Below, in pieces: positions 32,321 to 37,740 of a stretch of DNA of 37,740 bases; the first letter of the stretch is position 1, and every line of letters begins with the position of its first letter. Source of the stretch: Nostocales cyanobacterium LEGE 12452 (GTDB lineage Bacteria; Cyanobacteriota; Cyanobacteriia; Cyanobacteriales; Nostocaceae); assembly GCA_015206945.1 (NCBI GenBank), contig JADEXV010000050.1, forward strand, positions 1 through 37,740, in the 5' to 3' direction. The position numbers and the translations under genes are program-made. The notes beneath the pieces were generated by a model. It was not told the DNA's origin. It saw only the letters and a list, made by a program, of their open reading frames with translations, and searched no databases.

Positions 32321-33229
32321 ATGCTTAGAAAAAACTGGCTTTTAACAATAGGACTTGTTATTTTAATTTTGAGTATGGTTGTACTGACAAAATTTCTAGA
32401 TAAATCTCATTCTCTTACCGAAGTATATATATTTGGGGACAGTCTTTCAGATACAGGTATGGTATTCCGAGCGACAGGAGGAACATATCCACCTAATCCA
32501 ACTTACTTTCACGGGCGTTACTCGAATGGTCGAGTTTGGATTGAGTATCTTAGCGAACGCTTGCATCTGTCCACTAAACAAATTAATAATTTTGCTTACG
32601 GAGGAGCAACCACTGGCAGCATTGGTAATAGTTATATACCTAGCTTACTTCAGCAAGTACAGTCGTTTACACAAAAACATCAAAAGACAAATTCAGATGC
32701 TTTGTATGTGTTTTGGGCAGGGGCAAATGATTATTTGCAAGGAGTAAGCAGTGCAACTGTTCCTGTGAAAAATATAATGAGTGCAATCAACTTGCTTACA
32801 GATATAGGCTCTCAAAAGTTTTTGGTAGCAAATTTACTAGATTTAGGACAGTTACCTGCAATGAAAGCCGCTACAAATTCTATAAGTTTGAATGCCTTAA
32901 CACAAGCACATAATCAAAGTTTAAGGCGTTCACTTAAAGTATTGATTCAACAAGATTCTCATCTGAAGATTGCGACTTTAGATGCTAATAGTTTATATCG
33001 AGATGCGATCGCAAATCCGGCAGCGTTTGGTTTTACAAATGTAACTAGTTCCTGTCTATCTGGCTCTACCATCTGTGGTAATCCAGACCAGTTTTTGTTC
33101 TGGGATGGCATTCATCCTACGACTGCGGCTCATCGGATTATAGGAGAAACTGCTTTTTCAACAATTCAAGAAGCAGGGATGATTAATTCTGGTTCAATCT
33201 TGGTTCCAGAAACCACATCGGTAAAGTAA
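32321..33229 (+). CDS. SGNH/GDSL-family esterase or lipase
   Basis: 302 residues. An uncleaved or signal-type N-terminal helix (WLLTIGLVILILSMVVLT) implies export or membrane anchoring. The catalytic blocks are all present: block I FGDSLSDTG (Ser41), block III WAGANDYL with Asn, and block V WDGIHPTTAAH (Asp262, His265). A block II Gly is likely in FAYGGATTGS. The overall plan matches the GDSL lipase/thermolabile hemolysin-like group. Substrate unknown; a lipid or ester in the envelope is likely. aagg lies 9 nt before the ATG. Its 3' end overlaps a small opposing ORF. Confidence 0.88.
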   Translation: MLRKNWLLTIGLVILILSMVVLTKFLDKSHSLTEVYIFGDSLSDTGMVFRATGGTYPPNPTYFHGRYSNGRVWIEYLSERLHLSTKQINNFAYGGATTGSIGNSYIPSLLQQVQSFTQKHQKTNSDALYVFWAGANDYLQGVSSATVPVKNIMSAINLLTDIGSQKFLVANLLDLGQLPAMKAATNSISLNALTQAHNQSLRRSLKVLIQQDSHLKIATLDANSLYRDAIANPAAFGFTNVTSSCLSGSTICGNPDQFLFWDGIHPTTAAHRIIGETAFSTIQEAGMINSGSILVPETTSVK

Positions 33230-33401
33230 TCACTAATAAATAACGGCGTTGCATAAATGCGGGATGAATTAGCGGTTGAAACCATTGAAAATTCATGACA
33301 AATTGGGTAAAATCATCCCATGATTCAGCAACACCGGAAATTTTAATAATATCAGCCCACATTCCACACCTTAATATCTCTCTTAATTGCTTTGGCTCCA
33401 T
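33183..33401 (-). CDS. 72-residue hypothetical ORF overlapping two genes
   Basis: ATG 33401 lies inside the last codons of the SNase-like gene (19-bp overlap), which would allow translational coupling. The first 53 residues look protein-like: MEPKQLREILRCGMWADIIK, ISGVAESWDDFTQFVMNFQW, FQPLIHPAF. The rest runs antisense into the end of the GDSL gene and is probably an extension past the true end of the sequence. No family is recognised; it may be a small real gene or a remnant. Confidence 0.35.
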   Translation of the reverse strand: MEPKQLREILRCGMWADIIKISGVAESWDDFTQFVMNFQWFQPLIHPAFMQRRYLLVITLPMWFLEPRLNQN

Positions 33402-33907
33402 ACCCCAACTTTAGATGCTTTTGCTATTTTCTGAGCCTGTTCAAAAGCTAGATGATTTGGACATTCCATCCCAGACTTACGCATTTTAGCCAAGCCATCT
33501 TTGAGCAATTCTTCTTGAAAGCTAATATCAGTCTCCCCCTTACCATAAGCCATAACTTCAGCAACAGTAAGCCCTTTATTGTCTTTTTCCACCGGAATGA
33601 CCATCAGTTGCTTATCAGCAGCAGTGACTAGCAATTGCAGTTTTTGTTTTGCTTCATTAGCCAATGGTTGTCCTGGGGTTTCACCCTGTTTCAGTTCCGG
33701 GGCATCGATACCGCAAAGCTCAACCTCTATTTGACTGCCATCAATTTGGCGGACTATGATGCTGTCTCCACCTGCCACTTGAGTAGCTATCCATTCTTCA
33801 GTAAGCGCAATCGATGGCTGGTTAGTTCTTTGGAAAATCAAGGTAGCGGTGATGATAGCTCCGGCGATCGCAGTTAAAATTATGGCAGTTCTCCACAATG
33901 GCTTCAT
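33383..33907 (-). CDS. staphylococcal nuclease-like protein, catalytic arginines not conserved
   Basis: 174 residues. An N-terminal signal anchor (TAIILTAIAGAIITATLIF) is followed by an SNase OB-fold: DSIIVRQIDGSQIEVELCGI with the DAPE acidic motif, then MVIPVEKDNKGLTVAEVMAY, and a C-terminal helix (AFEQAQKIAKASKVGVW). In S. aureus nuclease the key residues are Arg35, Asp40, Glu43 and Arg87. Here Asp and Glu of DAPE remain. Arg35 aligns with Glu (VELCG), and the Arg87 position (GRxxA in relatives) reads GLTVA. Activity as a nuclease is therefore doubtful. A broken paralogue lies at 20355–20839. Extracytoplasmic location is inferred. Confidence 0.8.
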   Translation of the reverse strand: MKPLWRTAIILTAIAGAIITATLIFQRTNQPSIALTEEWIATQVAGGDSIIVRQIDGSQIEVELCGIDAPELKQGETPGQPLANEAKQKLQLLVTAADKQLMVIPVEKDNKGLTVAEVMAYGKGETDISFQEELLKDGLAKMRKSGMECPNHLAFEQAQKIAKASKVGVWSQSN

Positions 33908-34054
33908 ATTGCTAGCTCTGTTGTCACAATATTAAGAAAGCACAATTTTTTTCCGCAGTTAACTGCCTACACACACTTCCCAACTTCCCAACGGTAACAG
34001 CAACGGTATCGGGTGTGAAAGCTAGAGGAATATCTATCTGATGACCACAGGCTC

Positions 34055-34216
34055 ATGGCAATTAATAGACGTAAAATTGTTTTTGGACTTTCGTGTATCA
34101 TTAGCTCAATAGGTATTGAGCGCCAACTGATGTTTCCAAAAAATGCTGATGAACAACGCTTATTAGAAGAGTCAGCTACCAAACTGAATCTTGCCTATAA
34201 TTCTTTAGATAATTAA
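34055..34216 (+). CDS. 53-residue small protein
   Basis: ATG 34055 to TAA 34216 gives MAINRRKIVFGLSCIISSIG, then IERQLMFPKNADEQRLLEES, then ATKLNLAYNSLDN. The basic start and hydrophobic stretch resemble a short signal or membrane anchor, and the rest is a charged helix. No family is recognised, but the codon pattern and charge layout suggest a real gene. It is well separated from its neighbours. Confidence 0.4.
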   Translation: MAINRRKIVFGLSCIISSIGIERQLMFPKNADEQRLLEESATKLNLAYNSLDN

Positions 34217-34520
34217 AATCAACTCATATAGCCTGTCTAAAAATGTGGTATAAGCTTATCTAATTTTGGTGATATTTTCTAATAGGTTATAGTAATTGAT
34301 TTTTTTATAGGTATTTTTGATTTATTTTTATTTTGTGCTTACTTGTTGAAAGAGATGTGTATATCCTAAAGCTACTATCTACAAAGGCTTTTGTACTTTT
34401 ACACAAAGTTTAAATAGGAAAAATTGGTTAAAAAACCGATATTTTGATACTAATTATAAGGCGATAGTACATCAAAGAAAGTTGTATATTTGCACTGTAG
34501 AAATCAAGATAAAATAAAAA
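34217..34520. other. AT-rich region upstream of the acyl-CoA dehydrogenase gene
   Basis: 304 bp of AT-rich sequence with no gene or clear repeat; presumably it holds the promoter of the dehydrogenase. No confident -35/-10 pair can be chosen. Confidence 0.4.
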
Positions 34521-35717
34521 ATGATTGACTTCAGCCTCACTCAAGAACAAGAGATGTTACAGTCGCTTGCGCGTGACTTTGCTCAAAACGAGATTCGGCC
34601 TATTGTTCGGATAGTTGAAGAGTCTAACAATTCAGAGATGGAACCTTGGGATTTCTGCAAAAATGTGTTCTATAAGGGGTCTGAATTGGGATTTACATCC
34701 TTGATGGTTCCAAAAGAGCTAGGAGGTGTAGGTGGAAAATGCATAGACTTGGCTGTAGTGTTAGAAGAAATAGGCGCTGTTGATGTCAGCATTGCTTGTA
34801 GCTACTTCAATCTCACCGCAGCTATGTCACTGTTTGTCAGCAGAGCTGCAACCCAAGAACAGCAAAAACGAATACTATCTTTTATCAATTCTGGAAAACC
34901 CCATCTATTCAGTGCCGCAGAGAGTGAACCGAATGTCGCCACCTCAGATATATTCTGCCCCTTGCCAGACTCGAATATTGGGATGAAGACCTTTGCAGCA
35001 CGCGAGGGCAATGGATACATTCTCAATGGAACAAAATCTTCGTTAGTTACAAATGCTGGAATTGCAGATAGTTACTTCATCATTGCACGTACAGCGATGG
35101 ATAAACCATTACACGAAAGTTTGTCTATCTTCTACGTTCCAACAGAGACACCAGGGATTAAGTTTGGCAAGAAGACACAGATGATTGGTTGGAAAGCTTC
35201 TCATCATGCTGAGATTTATCTGGATAACGTGCCAGTTCCTGCACAAAATCTGATTGGACTTGAAGGAGGAGCGGCAAAACTACTGATGTTGCTACCAGAA
35301 GTCGCTATTGGGCTAGCAGCTTCTTATGTTGGTTTGGCTCGTGCTGCTTATGAGTATGCTTTGAATTATGCCAAGCAAAGAGTCAGTTGGGGTCGTCCGA
35401 TTATCGAACATCAGTCAGTGGCTTTAAAATTAGCGGATATGATGATTAACACTCAAGCTGCACGCCTGATGGTATGGGATGCAGCAGTTACAGCAGAAAC
35501 TTCTCCCCAACTTGCCGCCACAATCAAAGCACCAGCCGCCAAGACTTTTGCAGTGGATGTTGCAATCAAAAACGCACAAACAGCAGTTGAAATTCTTGGA
35601 GGTTATGGGGTAACAAAAAAGTGTTTGGCTGGCAAGTTTCTTGCTGATGCAACTATCGGGTATTCCTGTGACTTTACGCGAGAAATCTTGCGTCTAGGGA
35701 TAGTGAACTTTTTGTAA
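34521..35717 (+). CDS. acyl-CoA dehydrogenase family protein with atypical active site
   Basis: 398 residues with the full family plan. Helical N-domain (MIDFSLTQEQEMLQSLARDF, then LGFTSLMVPKELGGVGG); beta domain with FSAAESEPNVATSD, GYILNGTKSSLVTNAG and MIGWKASHHAEIYLDNVPVP; C-terminal helical domain with YALNYAKQRVSWGRPIIEHQ (FAD-contact segment) and ILGGYGVTKK. In medium-chain acyl-CoA dehydrogenase the catalytic base is Glu in YEGTS near the C-terminus. Here an ungapped alignment of DATIGYSCDFTREI places Asp384 at that position. It is probably a flavoprotein acting on an acyl thioester, but substrate and activity are open. No electron-transfer flavoprotein or CoA ligase is adjacent. Confidence 0.88.
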   Translation: MIDFSLTQEQEMLQSLARDFAQNEIRPIVRIVEESNNSEMEPWDFCKNVFYKGSELGFTSLMVPKELGGVGGKCIDLAVVLEEIGAVDVSIACSYFNLTAAMSLFVSRAATQEQQKRILSFINSGKPHLFSAAESEPNVATSDIFCPLPDSNIGMKTFAAREGNGYILNGTKSSLVTNAGIADSYFIIARTAMDKPLHESLSIFYVPTETPGIKFGKKTQMIGWKASHHAEIYLDNVPVPAQNLIGLEGGAAKLLMLLPEVAIGLAASYVGLARAAYEYALNYAKQRVSWGRPIIEHQSVALKLADMMINTQAARLMVWDAAVTAETSPQLAATIKAPAAKTFAVDVAIKNAQTAVEILGGYGVTKKCLAGKFLADATIGYSCDFTREILRLGIVNFL

Positions 35718-35892
35718 TAGATTAAGGAGTAGCTAGTTACTTCCAATAGCGGCCGTACCAAGACAATATCTTATACCAAGTTGTTCCTTGGGTTTAAGAA
35801 AAGGCTTTTTCCTTATATTTGTCAAATTGAGCAATAAATAAACCTGACAGATGGGATTTTTAACTAATACCTTAAAATTCCCCTTAAATCAA

Positions 35893-36789
35893 TTAGAAAT
35901 TACACTTATTTAGAAATTTCAAAATATGTTGAGATGTGATTTGGGGCTGTTCAATTTGAGGGGCATGACCACAATTTTTAAGTTTTATTAATTGAGAATT
36001 GGCAATGAAGCGTTGAAATTTTTCTGCATCTTCAAGTGGGAGCATGTCATCAGCTTCTCCCCATAAAATCAGTGTTGGTTTTTCAACTTTGGCAATTCTA
36101 TCTGCCAAGTTGCTATAACCTCCAGTTTTGACATAATCAATCATAGCATCATGCCAAAGTGGCATTTCTTGATGTAGCATGGCGCACTGAATTGCCAAAA
36201 GTATTTTGGGATCTAAATTAGGTAACTTCCTATATAACTTTAATGCCCAAATGTGGCGCTGACGTAGATATTCTACAGCCAAAAAGTCAAAAGGAGGAAA
36301 CAAGTATTTGGTAAAAACAGGAGAACTAGTATAACCTAAACTATTAATCAATACTAGCGATTTTACAACATGAGGATAAGTGAGAGTAAAATCGATTGCA
36401 GTTGCACCTCCCATTGATGCGCCTACTAGTAGTATCGGTCTGTTGATTAAAGTTTTCCAAAAATTGTAAAGGTGAATTTTGATTGTAGTTGGGCTGTAAT
36501 TTATTTCTTTTAGTCTTTGTGTAAAGCCAAAACCTAACAAATCTACTGCCCATGTTTCATTTTGAGCAGCAAGTAATGGTAACAGAAGGCGGAACTCTAG
36601 GATGGAACTGTCGAAGCCGTGTAGCAGCAGAATTGGTGTTTCCCCACTACCTTTTTTAATATAGGTTGTGAGAATTGGGTGTTGGCTCAGGGAGGTTGCA
36701 AGGGAAATACTTTCAATACTTTGAACGAAAGCGATCGTCTCTGGGTCTTTGGGTTGATTAACTTGTGATGTCAGAAAATGAGGAAACAT
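35893..36789 (-). CDS. alpha/beta hydrolase
   Basis: 298 residues. Core fold with oxyanion loop LLLHGFDSS (57–62), nucleophile elbow VGASMGGA (Ser125), acid in LWGEADDMLP (Asp247 or 248) and catalytic His275 in NCGHAPQIEQP. The cap region (about 150–215) is helical with many aromatic residues. No signal peptide. Similar plant and cyanobacterial proteins include pheophytinase- and dienelactone-type hydrolases; the substrate cannot be assigned. Single gene with no obvious partner; the ATG at 36789 has no strong ribosome site. Confidence 0.88.
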   Translation of the reverse strand: MFPHFLTSQVNQPKDPETIAFVQSIESISLATSLSQHPILTTYIKKGSGETPILLLHGFDSSILEFRLLLPLLAAQNETWAVDLLGFGFTQRLKEINYSPTTIKIHLYNFWKTLINRPILLVGASMGGATAIDFTLTYPHVVKSLVLINSLGYTSSPVFTKYLFPPFDFLAVEYLRQRHIWALKLYRKLPNLDPKILLAIQCAMLHQEMPLWHDAMIDYVKTGGYSNLADRIAKVEKPTLILWGEADDMLPLEDAEKFQRFIANSQLIKLKNCGHAPQIEQPQITSQHILKFLNKCNF

Positions 36790-36849
36790 TAGAGCAATAT
36801 AATAAGGCGTTTTGAAAGCGATAGATTATTTAACTGCAATAACAAGTTA

Positions 36850-36970
36850 GTAAGAATTCAGCACCCAGAAGTCAGAAGCCAGAATATATACGGAGTTTAT
36901 TAAAACTAGGATATTTATTTATCAAGTCTTTATTTGATTCTTTAACTATTCAGAATAGCTGAATTCTTAC
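36850..36970. repeat. small inverted-repeat element
   Basis: gtaagaattcagc (36850–36862) and gctgaattcttac (36958–36970) are perfect 13-bp inverted repeats 95 bp apart. Between them is the cagaagtcagaagccagaat type sequence that I recall between genes of Nostoc-like genomes. It lies in the gap between the hydrolase and the RTX gene. Confidence 0.45.
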
Positions 36971-37000
36971 AGAATTTTAAGTTGTATTTGAGATCGTGTT

Positions 37001-37740
37001 TTAGACAGTTAGAAAATAGCTGGCACTAAGGGTGAGGTTGCTAGAACCTTGAATGATCGCAATTAGTTCAGGACTAGTTTCATTCAGGAATAAAGCTGTG
37101 CCTGTAGCCAAACCAGTTGGCACTGCTCCCAAGCTATAGCTCGAGTTGGAGCCAGACAATTGCAGCGTATCTTCGGTGGCATTGAAATCAGCAATCAGAG
37201 CGTAGTCGCCCAGTCCCAAAGTACTAGTATTACTATCGCTATAGAAGACACCGACAGTAATACCTAGCACAAACTGATCACTCCCAGCGCCGCCAGTCAA
37301 AAGATCAACTTCAGCAATACCTTTTGCTGCTGTATCTGTTCCTGTAAGTATGTCGCCACCTTCATCTCCAAACAGGCGATCGCTCCCACTGCCGCCGAAG
37401 GCAGAATCATTTCCACGTCCACCATAGAGAAGATCATTATTATCGTCCCCAAACACGGAATCGTCACCATCGCCACCTGTAACGTAGTCAATTCCTGCAT
37501 TACCACGGATGATATCATTGGCTGCACCACCCGCTTGTGTGTCGTTGTTACCAGTACCCAAAAGATTCAGAGCAACAATAGCCAAATTGTTTTTTGTGCT
37601 GGCATCGTTGTGCCCAGTAAATTCAGCATTGACTACTGTATTCAAGTTTAGGAGAATACCGTTGGACTGGGTAAAGCTATTGCCTTGGAGTAATTCTGTA
37701 TAGAGAATATTGGCATAACCATGATTACCAGCAAAATTCC
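37001..37740 (-). CDS. RTX-type calcium-binding protein, C-terminal part
   Basis: Partial: the frame is open to the window edge on its 5' side, so the gene starts outside. The visible 246 residues end with a hemolysin-type repeat block of GGxGxDxxx nonapeptides (GGDGDDSVFGDDNNDLLYGG, RGNDSAFGGSGSDRLFGDEG). These wind into a calcium-binding beta-roll. A final domain follows (DQFVLGITVG, DYALIADFNATEDTLQL), ending SASYFLTV, which is typical of the type I secretion signal region in cyanobacterial RTX proteins. The upstream activity domain is not visible. Secretion by a type I system is inferred. Confidence 0.82.
   Translation of the reverse strand, partial: NFAGNHGYANILYTELLQGNSFTQSNGILLNLNTVVNAEFTGHNDASTKNNLAIVALNLLGTGNNDTQAGGAANDIIRGNAGIDYVTGGDGDDSVFGDDNNDLLYGGRGNDSAFGGSGSDRLFGDEGGDILTGTDTAAKGIAEVDLLTGGAGSDQFVLGITVGVFYSDSNTSTLGLGDYALIADFNATEDTLQLSGSNSSYSLGAVPTGLATGTALFLNETSPELIAIIQGSSNLTLSASYFLTV

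Overview
The window looks like chromosomal DNA of a filamentous, probably heterocyst-forming cyanobacterium (Nostocales). The octamer GCGATCGC (HIP1) recurs throughout. Short Nostoc-type repeats (gcgatgcctacgg, gcgtaggcgtag) lie between genes. The gene content also fits: two giant Ser/Thr kinase–ATPase–GAF–histidine kinase proteins, an RpaB-like fragment, a type IV pilin-like G/H protein and a CIA30/SDR (HCF173-like) protein. This assignment is inference from composition and gene families. I recognise no rRNA, tRNA or CRISPR array.

Layout. 0–3.3 kb: a CIA30-SDR protein, a DUF155/RMD1 membrane protein and a pilin-like protein. 3.3–9 kb: a palindromic MITE-like repeat, a terminator hairpin, and the first 1,822-residue multifunctional kinase on the minus strand. 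9.4–10.6 kb: a cupin and a MOSC (YiiM-like) protein. 10.7–15.4 kb: a decay zone with an SDR tail, a methyltransferase fragment and a frameshifted S41 protease remnant joined end to end. The same zone holds a broken unknown gene, an rpaB-like head fused in frame to a dinB-like tail, and a probable IS200/IS605-type right-end remnant. The apparently intact genes in it are a KGG-repeat stress protein, a ribbon-helix-helix protein and a hypothetical beta-rich protein. 15.4–20.3 kb: an XRE regulator directly followed by a 1,520-residue hybrid histidine kinase. 20.3–22.4 kb: a dead staphylococcal-nuclease-like gene, a small secreted protein, a 55-residue protein and gene remnants. 22.4–28.9 kb: an SDR dehydrogenase, a 198-bp non-autonomous transposon, and the second multifunctional kinase. 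28.9–30 kb: mostly non-coding, with two tiny ORFs and a possible small RNA. 30–37.7 kb: an FAD monooxygenase, a GDSL esterase, an intact SNase-like protein, an acyl-CoA dehydrogenase-like protein, an alpha/beta hydrolase, and the C-terminal part of an RTX calcium-binding protein that runs off the end.

The most interesting item is the 198-bp element at 23257–23454. Both ends start TGTA and carry two copies of a (g/a)CGAC(a/g)AATTAT motif 21 bp apart. That layout closely resembles the TnsB-binding ends of type V-K CRISPR-associated Tn7-like transposons (CAST), but no transposase or Cas gene lies inside. Its right end also supplies the stop codon of the second giant kinase. Other points worth checking are the chimeric gene-fragment junctions, the SNase-like protein without its usual catalytic arginines, the acyl-CoA dehydrogenase with Asp at the catalytic Glu position, and several small ORFs below the usual length cut-off.

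Signalling dominates the window: three very large sensor kinases make up nearly 16 kb. No metabolic pathway is visible as a single operon. The likely transcription units are XRE + hybrid kinase and MOSC + cupin.
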